A stretch of 35,436 nucleotides of DNA from Marinilabiliales bacterium (lineage in GTDB: Bacteria > Bacteroidota > Bacteroidia > Bacteroidales > DTU049), in NCBI GenBank assembly GCA_002869435.1, contig PKSX01000256.1:1-35436 (forward strand). Direction: 5' to 3'. The position numbers were made by a program, and so were the translations under genes. Below are positions 1-9,401 of this stretch, one piece after another (positions within the stretch are counted from its first letter, which is position 1; each line of letters begins with the position of its first letter). The notes under the pieces are model-generated. The model saw nothing but the letters and a program-made list of their open reading frames with translations. It searched no databases and was not told where the DNA came from.

Positions 1-3
1 CAC

Positions 4-717
4 ATGGCACGGGTATTCATAGTTGAAGACGAAGAAATCATTCTGGAAAAACTCCTCATTTTACTGGAAGAGTTGGAGCACGATGTAGCAGGTCACGCCG
101 ACAATGCTGACGAGGCTTTTGACAAAATCAAAGCCAGCGATGCCGATCTGGTGCTGCTCGATATAGCCCTGCCCGGCAAAAACAACGGAATTTCCATTGG
201 GAAACAAATTAACGAGCAGCTCGATATTCCGTTTATATTTACCTCTTCTTTTCAGGACAAGGAAACCATTGGCGAAGCTGCAGAAACCAACCCGGTGACC
301 TATCTGACTAAGCCCATACAAAAAGGCGATCTGCTGGCTGCCATTGAGCTGGCTTTGCGACATAAAAAACTTGAAAAGACTGAATCGGGAGAGTCCAAAG
401 ATGTTTTTTATACCAAAATCGGAGATAAACTAAGTAAGATAGAGGTTTCAGATATACATTGGATCAATGCCGCCGACTCCAATTACTGTGATTTGACCGT
501 AAAAGACGGCCGCAAAGTTTCGCTGCGCACTTCCCTGCTCCGCTTGCTCGAACAATTGCCTGCAGACTTCATCCAAACCCACCGGCAATATGCTGTTCGT
601 CTCAGCGTCGTAGACCATATCAATCTAAAAGAACAGGCAATCTACATTGACGATGAAGCCATTCCGCTTGGCAGGAGCTATAAGGATGAGTTCATGAAAA
701 GAATTGAGCGAATGTGA
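4..717 (+). CDS. LytTR-family response regulator (REC + LytTR DNA-binding domain)
   Basis: N-terminal receiver pattern (FIVEDEE, LVLLDIALPG, FTSSF, YLTKP) and C-terminal LytTR pattern (DIHWINAADSNYCDLTVKDGRKVSLRTSL...FIQTHRQYAVRL). ATG at position 4; upstream context is outside the window. Confidence 0.93.
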   Translation: MARVFIVEDEEIILEKLLILLEELEHDVAGHADNADEAFDKIKASDADLVLLDIALPGKNNGISIGKQINEQLDIPFIFTSSFQDKETIGEAAETNPVTYLTKPIQKGDLLAAIELALRHKKLEKTESGESKDVFYTKIGDKLSKIEVSDIHWINAADSNYCDLTVKDGRKVSLRTSLLRLLEQLPADFIQTHRQYAVRLSVVDHINLKEQAIYIDDEAIPLGRSYKDEFMKRIERM

Positions 718-888
718 TTTGAGATTTTAAGACACGGATTTACTAAAAAACCTGTCAGGTCCAACCCCTGCATCAGCGTAATTCCGTAATAAAAGAAGAT
801 ACTGCGTTAACCCGCGTCTCCTTTCCACTTTCCACCTTACACTTTCCACAAAAATAATTTCGTATTTTAGCAAAACTAAACTCATTCC

Positions 889-3800
889 ATGAAAGCGCGA
901 AATCCAGCCGGTCGTAAAATCATCTTTCAGATCATGATTCTGCTGGCTGCGGGTGTATTTTATTTTGCGCTGCATCTGGCCAAAGACAAATCGCTTAATG
1001 CCGAAAAAGATGCTGAGCGAATTAGTCAAAATCTAACTGAAGAGATTTCACGGGTTGACACCATGATAAAGAGTATTTTGGAGATAGAAAGTAATCATAG
1101 CCAGATTCATCTCTTTCAAAACGACTCATTATTAAACGATCTGGAAGAAGCAAATACCAGTCTTTTCATTTTCGACAGCGATTCATTAGTTTTCTGGAGT
1201 AATGAGCAAACCCCTGTTCCTGATCTGGGACAGAATTTGAACAAAGCTATTGTTTTCAACGGAAATGGCTATTACTATGCTCAGACGGCAGTGGAGGGGC
1301 AATACCAAATCATTTTACTGATGCTGATTCAGCAAAAATTTCAGTACCAGAATGAGTACCTGCCTCAGACTTTCAACCCTGATATATACAACGGGCGCCG
1401 GTACAAGATTAGCTCTGAGAACGATTCCGTGGCTGCCACCGTAAAAATGCCAAACGGCGAATCGGCCTTTAATATAAGTATCCGCGAAGACATTAAGCCA
1501 AATACTCCATTAGAAGAGACTATTATTTTCCTTCTGATTATTCTCTCTTTTGTGCTTTTTACCATAGGTGTATACAGAACGCTCAGTTTTTTCGGCTGGT
1601 TCCGTAAGCTCAGAATCTGGAGATGGCTCGTTTTACTTGCTCTTCCTGTTGGCATGTTTTATCTTGGCGATTATCTGATCAGCCTAAAAGCATTAAGTCA
1701 TTTATCGATCAACAATCCTGAGTTATTTGCTCTGAGCGAACGATTCCATAATTTATTCACGCTGCTTAATTTCCTTTTCTGGAGCCTTATTCTATTGGTC
1801 TTTCTGGTGAGAGAGTTCCTTCTGATCTCAGGTCTGAAACACAAGAGTTTATTGTTGAGACAAATACTACTGGTCTTTTCAAACATTTCAGCCGTCCTAC
1901 TTTCCTGCCTGGCATTGCAATTTCTTGACGACATCCTTTTTAATTCCAGCATCAGCCTGGTATTCAATGATATATTCGCGGTTAATGAGAGCTTCTTATA
2001 CATATTTCTGGCATTATTTCTCATTTTCGCAGGAATTATTCTGCTGCATTATGTGACCATAATTATGCTGCTGCGCATGAAAATAAAGCTCCGCCATTGG
2101 GGTATTTATGTCATCATCAGCGGAGTTGCATTGTTATTGCTCATCTTCATTATTCAATACCGTCCTGAAATCGTTTTCGGAGTATTTGCCTATATCATTC
2201 TGATGCAATACATTTTCACGCATCAGCTAAAAAAGAGTAAATTACTCTACGTATTCATTCAGCTGTTTTTCATTTCTGCATTCAGTACCATTATTATTAA
2301 CGATATCAATTTCAGAAAACAATCTGAGAACCTTAATCTGCTAACCCTAAAACTGGCTACTGAGCAAGATCCCCTGGCGGAAGACATTTATGATGACGTG
2401 AAACCAGAGATTGAAGGCGACACCTTGCTTCTCAACAGACTTCTTGAGGGTGACCCTGATTTCAATATAGGCGAATATCTGAAAAAGACGCACTTCAGCG
2501 GATATCTTAGTCAGTATCAAATACAGGTAACTCTGTGCCGTGCAAATGAAGAGCTTATAATTCAACCTTCCAACGAAGTAGTAAGCTGTTTAAACTTTTT
2601 TGAGGAACTTGCACTAATAAGGGGCATACCCACATTGGCTAGCGACTTGTATTTCATTGACGACGGTACAGGAAGGGGAAATTACCTGGCAATTCTTACT
2701 TTAGGTGATTCAGTAAACACAAGGTATATGTTCATTGAGCTTATACCACCAACATATGAAACCGGCCTTGGCTATCCAGACCTACTGGTGGATAAAGACA
2801 GCCGAACAAAAACTTTACCCGGAGCAATGTCTTATGCCAGATATCTGAAAGGCGAACTGATCAATCATTACGGTAAATACCGATATTCCACCATAATTAC
2901 TGAAGAGCTGGCACAAATGAAAGATGGTGAGTTCATACAGTCAGACGGATTCATTCACCTGAAAACCAAGCTAAACGACGGCCTATTTCTTGTTTTAACG
3001 GTAAGCGATCGTACATTCATGGATAAGATTGCACCGTTTACATATCTGTTTATCATCTTTACGCTTTTTACCGGAATTTTCATATTACTCAGTGGTCGTT
3101 TCTGGAATTTCAACCTGAAGTGGAAATACACTTTCTCCGCCCGTCTGCGCTGGCTAGTTCTTTTTGTAATGGTGCTTAGTTTCTTCGTGGCAGGAATTAT
3201 TGCCATGTATAACATGAACAGCCTGAATGAAAACAAGAACAGTGAGAATATCTCTGAAAAAGCTCATTCACTGCTAATTGAACTTGAAAACAAACTCACA
3301 AACTACAATTATCTGGGAAATGAAGACAAGGAATATATTTCCTCGTTAATGATTAAATTTTCAAATGTTTTCTTCACCGATATAAATGTCTATGGTCTGA
3401 ACGGAGATCTACTTGGCTCTTCCCGTCCACAGGTATTTGATAAAAATCTGATTTCAAGATATATGAATCCCGGAGCCTATAATGCTCTGGCCAATAATCA
3501 TAATTCTTTCTTTTCTCAGACTGAATTTATTGGTAAAATGGCTTATACATCTGCATACATTCCAATCAGAAATTATAATAATAATGTAATTGCCTACCTG
3601 AATTTGCCATACTTTGCCCGGGAAGAAGAGCTAAGTCGTGAAATATCGCTCTTCATGACAACCTTTATCAATATTTACCTGATTATGATTTTGATAACTG
3701 TGATGATTACAGTAATCATTTCAAATTATGTAACGCACCCGCTGCGAATGATCAAAGAAAAGCTCAGAACCATTAAACTGGGTTCGGTTAACGAAAAAAT

Positions 3801-4563
3801 CACCTGGCAAAAGAAAGATGAAATCGGAGAACTCGTATTCGAATATAATCGAATGATTGATGAGCTGGCTGAGAAGGCTGAGTTACTGGCCCGAAATGAG
3901 CGTGAAATGGCATGGCGTGAAATGGCCAAACAAGTGGCACACGAGATAAAGAATCCACTTACCCCCATGAAACTCAGCACACAATATCTTGAACGTGCAT
4001 GGCAGGATAATTCTGACGATTTTGACGAGCGGCTGAAAAGGTTCACAAGCACCATGATTGAGCAAATAAACAACTTGTCGGAAATTGCCTCGGAGTTTTC
4101 AAACTTTGGAAAGATGCCTGAATCGAAAGTTGAAAAGATCTGCATCAACGATATTATTAGTGGTGTTATAACATTATTCCGAACCGAAGACTACGACATA
4201 GTATTTGAACAACCCGATGAGGCGCTTTATGTTATGGGTGATGAAAGCCGGGTTTTAAGAGTCTTCAATAACTTGTTTAAAAACGCACAACAAGCATTTG
4301 TTGCCGATCGCCGCGGAAAAATTTCCGTTCATCTTAGCCACAATGGAAATAAATCACTAATCTCTGTTAGCGATAACGGATCCGGAGTTCCCGAAGACGT
4401 GCAGCGTCGTATATTCCAGCCCAATTTCACCACAAAATCAAGCGGTACGGGTCTCGGCCTTGCTATGGTTAAGAACATTCTTACAGAAATGGGTGGAAAT
4501 ATCAGCTTTGAATCTAAAGCCGGCGAAGGAACTACGTTTTTTATTGAGTTGCCGTTGGTTTGA
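889..4563 (+). CDS. Large multi-TM sensor histidine kinase, NtrY-like (HAMP + HisKA + HATPase_c)
   Basis: Multiple hydrophobic segments, HAMP-like region before the H-box (VAHEIKNPLTPMKLS), N/G boxes (NLFKNAQQA, VSDNGSGVP, TGLGLAMVKNI). Confidence 0.93.
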   Translation: MKARNPAGRKIIFQIMILLAAGVFYFALHLAKDKSLNAEKDAERISQNLTEEISRVDTMIKSILEIESNHSQIHLFQNDSLLNDLEEANTSLFIFDSDSLVFWSNEQTPVPDLGQNLNKAIVFNGNGYYYAQTAVEGQYQIILLMLIQQKFQYQNEYLPQTFNPDIYNGRRYKISSENDSVAATVKMPNGESAFNISIREDIKPNTPLEETIIFLLIILSFVLFTIGVYRTLSFFGWFRKLRIWRWLVLLALPVGMFYLGDYLISLKALSHLSINNPELFALSERFHNLFTLLNFLFWSLILLVFLVREFLLISGLKHKSLLLRQILLVFSNISAVLLSCLALQFLDDILFNSSISLVFNDIFAVNESFLYIFLALFLIFAGIILLHYVTIIMLLRMKIKLRHWGIYVIISGVALLLLIFIIQYRPEIVFGVFAYIILMQYIFTHQLKKSKLLYVFIQLFFISAFSTIIINDINFRKQSENLNLLTLKLATEQDPLAEDIYDDVKPEIEGDTLLLNRLLEGDPDFNIGEYLKKTHFSGYLSQYQIQVTLCRANEELIIQPSNEVVSCLNFFEELALIRGIPTLASDLYFIDDGTGRGNYLAILTLGDSVNTRYMFIELIPPTYETGLGYPDLLVDKDSRTKTLPGAMSYARYLKGELINHYGKYRYSTIITEELAQMKDGEFIQSDGFIHLKTKLNDGLFLVLTVSDRTFMDKIAPFTYLFIIFTLFTGIFILLSGRFWNFNLKWKYTFSARLRWLVLFVMVLSFFVAGIIAMYNMNSLNENKNSENISEKAHSLLIELENKLTNYNYLGNEDKEYISSLMIKFSNVFFTDINVYGLNGDLLGSSRPQVFDKNLISRYMNPGAYNALANNHNSFFSQTEFIGKMAYTSAYIPIRNYNNNVIAYLNLPYFAREEELSREISLFMTTFINIYLIMILITVMITVIISNYVTHPLRMIKEKLRTIKLGSVNEKITWQKKDEIGELVFEYNRMIDELAEKAELLARNEREMAWREMAKQVAHEIKNPLTPMKLSTQYLERAWQDNSDDFDERLKRFTSTMIEQINNLSEIASEFSNFGKMPESKVEKICINDIISGVITLFRTEDYDIVFEQPDEALYVMGDESRVLRVFNNLFKNAQQAFVADRRGKISVHLSHNGNKSLISVSDNGSGVPEDVQRRIFQPNFTTKSSGTGLGLAMVKNILTEMGGNISFESKAGEGTTFFIELPLV

Positions 4564-4565
4564 GA

Positions 4566-4581
4566 CCCGAAAACTATCGGG
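4566..4581. other. Short hairpin CCCGA-AAACTA-TCGGG between convergent genes
   Basis: Perfect 5-bp inverted repeat starting 3 nt after the histidine kinase stop codon; no strong T-tract follows. Confidence 0.4.
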
Positions 4582-4711
4582 ATGAGAACTTTAGCTTAGA
4601 CTATGGAACTAAGAAATTCTTATCTGGAAACTTGAACCCTGAAGTGAAAAAAAATAAGTAAAAAATAACACTTACGAAGAAATTTTCAAGCCTGACGCGA
4701 TGAAAGCGTGA

Positions 4712-6259
4712 TTAATATATCACAAAGCCTTTAGTCAGATTCACTTCATTGGAATGAATCCGAAGTGTATAGTACCCGCTTTGCAATCCATACTCTTCTC
4801 CGCTGATCTGCAGATTATGCCGCCCGGGGCCTTGCTCTTCCTGTAATACAATGGCAACAATCTGTCCCATAGCATTTATTATTGAAACATCGACAGTCAT
4901 ATATTCATGCAGTTTATATGATGCCATAAATATATCGGCAGAAGGATTGGGATATATATCGATTTGTCCGCTTATCATTGGTTCAGTTTCAATTCCTGAA
5001 ATAGCAGCCGTATCAATAATTGCAGAGTAAATACTTTGTACTGAAAGATCCATACGTCCCCATATTGGGCGCACAACCCCATTATGAGCAGACACATTGG
5101 TATAATCACCAAAAAATATACTTTCACTTGGAGTAAACGGCGATTCACTCACCCGGAAATTCTCAAAAGTAGATCCGCCATCTTTTGAAACGGCCATATA
5201 AACGTCAGTCCGGTTATCATCATAATTACGACGATCATACCACACAAACCAAAGGTATCCGGTAGCTTGATCAATATCCATCCATGTAAAGAACTGGTGC
5301 TTACCAGTGGTATCATCATTAACTTTTACAGGAGCAGACCAGGTATTGCCACCATCAGTACTTTTTGACAGAAACACATCGGTATTATGTGATCCGTTTC
5401 TCTGATCCGTCCAGTTTACATAGATTGCTCCATGGTTTGGACCGCCACTGAGATCACAATCCGTAACTGGTAAACCATTGCAGCGGTTTGTTCCCGGAAC
5501 ATAAAAATCCCACCCCCCAATCTGATCACTAATAAAAATATCATTATCCAGCCACGTGGTTCCTCCATCAAGACTACGATCGAAAACAATCCCTTCAGGT
5601 CCGGTCCACGCCACATACACTTCTCCGTTAGGACCCACAGCAGGCACAGCGCCTTCGGTGGTTTCATCGCTATCAATACAATCGCCTGCAACTTCATTTA
5701 TTCGTAAAGCTGCTGACCAGGTAAGTCCCCCATCGAGTGATTTTGAAAACATAATATTTGAGCTGTCAGTAGAAATAGTTGAGCCATATTCATCAAACTG
5801 TGTCCAGGTAAGATACATAGCATTGGTATTTCGGTCAACAGCCACCCATTGTTTATCCTGTGCTTTTGTTCCGTTAAGTCCTGTAAAGGTTCCATCACTC
5901 CATGTCCCAGTTAATGAATCAAGTTTCTGGCATACTATCCTGTCTATCAAATTGCCGGAAGGCGGATTGGATAAGTGGAAAAAATAAAATGCACCGGCAG
6001 TATCCACACCAATTACAGGATCTCCCCATACACCATAGCTGGAACTCATTTTTCCTTCAGTCCATGTAACCCCCCCATCATCACTTACATACACGTTGTT
6101 CAAATTGGCACCTGCAACAATTTCTTGCGTATTTTTCGGATTAATCAGTATGGATGGTTCATTTGGTGAGTCGGTTGTGCTAATCAGAATATTGGTATGC
6201 TGCGCATGTACCGAATACATTGTCAGAAAAATAAGAAACAGAAAATAAAACTTACTCAT
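4712..6259 (-). CDS. Secreted Asp-box (BNR/sialidase-like) beta-propeller with T9SS C-terminal sorting domain
   Basis: Signal peptide (MSKFYFLFLIFLTMYSVHAQ), five Asp-box-like motifs (SDDGGVTW, SLDGGLTW, SLDGGTTW, STDGGNTW, SKDGGSTF), and a C-terminal IDIYPNPS...YTLRIHSNEVNLTKGFVIY sorting domain. Confidence 0.88.
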   Translation of the reverse strand: MSKFYFLFLIFLTMYSVHAQHTNILISTTDSPNEPSILINPKNTQEIVAGANLNNVYVSDDGGVTWTEGKMSSSYGVWGDPVIGVDTAGAFYFFHLSNPPSGNLIDRIVCQKLDSLTGTWSDGTFTGLNGTKAQDKQWVAVDRNTNAMYLTWTQFDEYGSTISTDSSNIMFSKSLDGGLTWSAALRINEVAGDCIDSDETTEGAVPAVGPNGEVYVAWTGPEGIVFDRSLDGGTTWLDNDIFISDQIGGWDFYVPGTNRCNGLPVTDCDLSGGPNHGAIYVNWTDQRNGSHNTDVFLSKSTDGGNTWSAPVKVNDDTTGKHQFFTWMDIDQATGYLWFVWYDRRNYDDNRTDVYMAVSKDGGSTFENFRVSESPFTPSESIFFGDYTNVSAHNGVVRPIWGRMDLSVQSIYSAIIDTAAISGIETEPMISGQIDIYPNPSADIFMASYKLHEYMTVDVSIINAMGQIVAIVLQEEQGPGRHNLQISGEEYGLQSGYYTLRIHSNEVNLTKGFVIY

Positions 6260-6475
6260 AACAATTGATTTGTTTCAAATATACAACTTCTCTTAGCAGA
6301 CATGCAAACCGTAAACTTAGATGCATGTACCTTTGACTTAATGATTTATTTTTTCTTACGTAAAAATAATGTCTATATTTACCTTCGGCAAGAGTTTACC
6401 TTCAATTTAATCTTTTCGGTATAGTTTTTGGAAATTCTGCCACGTAAATTTTGTTTCACAAAAACCACCATAATT

Positions 6476-7438
6476 ATGAAAAAACTCATTACACTATCAT
6501 TTGTTTTTCTTCTTGTCCTTTCAGCAACAGCTCAGCTAAAAACAAATCTCGTGTTTTTTACTGAACAGGGAGAAAAATTCTATGTTGTTTTAAACGGGAT
6601 TCAACAGAATGCCGAACCCCAAACCAATGTTAAAGTAACTGATCTGATTCAGCCCGGATATAAACTAAAGATCATTTTTGAAGAAGAAAGTTTCGGAGAA
6701 ATTGATAAGAATTTAATGTTCAATCAGGGAACAGAAACCACTTTTAATATTAAGAAAAACAACAAAGGAAAATATGTTGTACGATATCAGAGCGAAGTAC
6801 CAATTGCCCAGGCTGCACCTCCTGCCCCGAATCAAAATGTAGTGGTGTATACTACAACCGCACCCGCACCTGCAACAACCACAACAGTTACACATAGCGA
6901 ATCAACAACAGTTGTGAACGATGGAAACGGTGGCGGTGAAAATGTATCCATGGGTGTAAACGTTAACGATAATGGTGCCGGCGTAAACATTAATATGAAT
7001 GTAAATGCCAGTGGCACAGCTGTTGAGAGCAGCTCTTATTCCACAACTACTACAACCACCACGACTTCAACATATTCTGAAACCCCTCCTCCAACAAGGG
7101 AAGTATATGTCATGCCCGGATATAATGGCCCAACCGGATGCCCATGGCCCGTTGACGATGTGCAATATGAATCGATGTATAACACCATTGCTTCAAAAGA
7201 CTTCGATGAAAGTAAACTCACCATTGCAAAACAAATTATCGGATCAAATTGCTTAACCTGCTCTCAGGTAAAACAAATTATGCTGCTCCTCGATTTTGAG
7301 GATAACAGACTTGATCTTGCAAAGTTTGCCTACGGACACACCTACGACATTGGCAATTACTATATGCTAAACGATGCTTTTGATTTCGAATCCACTATTG
7401 AAGAACTTGATGAATATATTAACGGCTATCGCTGGTAA
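6476..7438 (+). CDS. Secreted DUF4476-domain protein with Thr/Ser- and Asn/Gly-rich linker
   Basis: Signal peptide begins at MKKLITLSFVFLLVLSATAQ, so the preferred ATG is 6476 rather than the ORF-track start 6428. The C-terminus (YESMYNTIASKDFDESKLTIAKQIIGSNCLTCSQVKQIMLLLDFEDNRLDLAKFAY) matches the DUF4476 pattern. Confidence 0.82.
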   Translation: MKKLITLSFVFLLVLSATAQLKTNLVFFTEQGEKFYVVLNGIQQNAEPQTNVKVTDLIQPGYKLKIIFEEESFGEIDKNLMFNQGTETTFNIKKNNKGKYVVRYQSEVPIAQAAPPAPNQNVVVYTTTAPAPATTTTVTHSESTTVVNDGNGGGENVSMGVNVNDNGAGVNINMNVNASGTAVESSSYSTTTTTTTTSTYSETPPPTREVYVMPGYNGPTGCPWPVDDVQYESMYNTIASKDFDESKLTIAKQIIGSNCLTCSQVKQIMLLLDFEDNRLDLAKFAYGHTYDIGNYYMLNDAFDFESTIEELDEYINGYRW

Positions 7439-7454
7439 AGAATATTAATTTGAC

Positions 7455-7486
7455 AACCCTGATCATTTATGGTCAGGGTTTTTTAT
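7455..7486 (+). terminator. Factor-independent terminator downstream of the DUF4476 gene
   Basis: AACCCTGA(TC)..(GG)TCAGGGTT stem followed by TTTTTT; 8 perfect base pairs plus two more in the loop (one a G-T pair). Confidence 0.85.
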
Positions 7487-7589
7487 TTCACAGGCAACCA
7501 ATCACTCACAAACACTGTCAAAAACCTAAACAAAAGCTAATGTCAGAATACTTTTCTGATAATAGTGTATCTTTACAAAAAATAATTTC

Positions 7590-9299
7590 ATGAGATTTTT
7601 ACTTCTTATTGTGCTGTTTTCAGTTTTAAGTTATGGCGTCATTGCGCAAAGTGTAAGTCAGTCTGAAGCACAAAAATATGCCACCGAATTTATGTCGGAT
7701 TTCACCGGAGAAGATATGACTATGCAATTGCAGCAAAATGCAGCAAAATTATACGACCGGTTTTTTGTTTTTATCAATAATGACAATACGGCTTTCACCG
7801 TAATTTCAAAAAACAAACAAGCATTCCCAATAATTGCCTTCAGTACCGAAAGTGGATTTACAGATCCAATGCCTATAAGCGTAGAATCGTATTTCAACTG
7901 GATTGATGATCAGTTGCATCACATTGATACCACAGCTCCGATTTTCAATCAAAATGTAGCGGATGCATGGGAATCGCTTGAAACAAACGGTTTCTTACCT
8001 CAAACCGGTAAAAACGTAAGCCCCTTATGTGAAACCACCTGGGATCAGGGATGCTATTATAATGAAGACTGCCCCGCAGAATCTACAGGCCCGTGCGGAC
8101 ATTGCTATGCAGGATGTGTTGCTACGGCAATGGCACAAGTAATGAAATATCATTCTTACCCTGAAACCGGACAGGGTACACATATATATGGAACTGCTGA
8201 ATATCCGAATTTAAGTGCTGACTTTGGTGCTACTACTTACGTATGGGACAATATGCCAAATAGCATATCATCTAGCAATCAATATATTGCTGAGCTTTTA
8301 TTCCATTTGGGTGTTTCGGTAGACATGAGTTATTCTCCATCCGGCTCCGGAGCAAGTACCATTACTTCCAGAGATGCTTTTGTCGACTATTTCAGATACA
8401 GCGACTATTGTTTCCGTGCAGAAAAAAACAACTTTCCGGATGTCGACTGGATTTATCTCATTGAAAATGAATTACAGTCAAGGCGCCCTCTGCTTTATCG
8501 TGGAACCGGCAGTGGCGGTCATGCTTTTGTACTTGACGGTATGCAGAACTCAAATCTTTTTCATTTCAACTGGGGTTGGAGCGGAGCTTATAATGGATAC
8601 TTCACCATAAATAATCTGAGGCCCGGCGGAGGAGATTTCACTACAGATCAGGCTGCGATATTTGCGCTTGAACCTGCTGAAACAGATATGATATACTGTA
8701 ATGAATACAATACATTTACAGCATTATCTGACACCATCAGAGACGGAAGCGGAGAATACAGATATGGCAATAACACCGGATGCAAATGGACAATCTCACC
8801 TCCGGGAGCAGGGTTAATCTATATCAATTTTCTTGAAATGGCGACTGAAAAAGATGTTGATGAAATCTCAATTTATCAGGGAACTTCTACATCTGACCCG
8901 CTTGTTACCAGAGTTAGCGGATTTGATATCCCTAATGAGATACTCGTCTGGGGTCCTTCAGCCTATGTTACATTCTATTCAGATGGAATGATGCGTGCCG
9001 ACGGATTCACATTTGTTTATACATCAAGTCATGTCAGCATTGAAGAAGCATGGAATCATGATATGATAACCGTATACCCTAATCCGGCCGCAGATTTCAT
9101 TAATATTGAAATTGACAATAAAATTGATGGCCTGATTCAGAGTATAGAACTGATTAACGGACAGGGGCAAATCGTTGAATCTAAAGCCTGCACTGACGAT
9201 AAAATCATATTTAGAATAGACGAGTTAACACCTGGTGTATATTTCTTACGCTTCAGCAATGATAATGAGGTTATTGTGAAACCTGTAGAGCTTATTTAG
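7590..9299 (+). CDS. C10-family (streptopain/interpain-like) cysteine peptidase with CUB-like region and T9SS sorting domain
   Basis: CYAGCVATAMAQVMKYHSYP catalytic Cys region, GSGGHAFVLDGM catalytic His region, FHFNWGWSGAYNGYF; C-terminal ITVYPNPAADFINIEI...GVYFLRFSNDNEVIVKPVELI. Confidence 0.92.
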   Translation: MRFLLLIVLFSVLSYGVIAQSVSQSEAQKYATEFMSDFTGEDMTMQLQQNAAKLYDRFFVFINNDNTAFTVISKNKQAFPIIAFSTESGFTDPMPISVESYFNWIDDQLHHIDTTAPIFNQNVADAWESLETNGFLPQTGKNVSPLCETTWDQGCYYNEDCPAESTGPCGHCYAGCVATAMAQVMKYHSYPETGQGTHIYGTAEYPNLSADFGATTYVWDNMPNSISSSNQYIAELLFHLGVSVDMSYSPSGSGASTITSRDAFVDYFRYSDYCFRAEKNNFPDVDWIYLIENELQSRRPLLYRGTGSGGHAFVLDGMQNSNLFHFNWGWSGAYNGYFTINNLRPGGGDFTTDQAAIFALEPAETDMIYCNEYNTFTALSDTIRDGSGEYRYGNNTGCKWTISPPGAGLIYINFLEMATEKDVDEISIYQGTSTSDPLVTRVSGFDIPNEILVWGPSAYVTFYSDGMMRADGFTFVYTSSHVSIEEAWNHDMITVYPNPAADFINIEIDNKIDGLIQSIELINGQGQIVESKACTDDKIIFRIDELTPGVYFLRFSNDNEVIVKPVELI

Positions 9300-9365
9300 C
9301 ATTCTAAATAAGCCCTATTTACTCCATTCTTTTTTTATATCGTTTCAGGAAAGCACAATATTATG

Positions 9366-9373
9366 TACTTTTG
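9366..9373 (+). promoter_or_regulatory. Bacteroidota -7 element (TACTTTTG) upstream of feoB
   Basis: Matches TAnnTTTG; a TTTC -33-like element lies at 9343-9346 with a 19-nt spacer; ATG at 9402. Confidence 0.6.
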
Positions 9374-9401
9374 TTTTTCCTATTTAAACCTGTTCTAAAT
9401 A

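Noticed and set aside
4566-4581. Possible dispersed repeat/REP-like element (CCCGAAAACTATCGGG)
   Set aside because: I find only one clear copy in this window, so repeat-family status cannot be supported; kept only as a hairpin.
5556-5987. 143-aa plus-strand ORF inside the Asp-box propeller gene
   Set aside because: Antisense of a well-supported CDS with clear family motifs; no signal of its own.
6428-6475. Upstream ATG start of the DUF4476 ORF (MEILPRKFCFTKTTII...)
   Set aside because: The signal peptide starts cleanly at 6476 (MKKLITLSFVFLLVLSATAQ); the extension would bury it.
7020-7110. Thr/Ser codon run (ACAACTACTACAACC...) as a microsatellite
   Set aside because: Degenerate ACN codons in a Thr-rich linker; not a uniform tandem repeat, so phase variation is unsupported.
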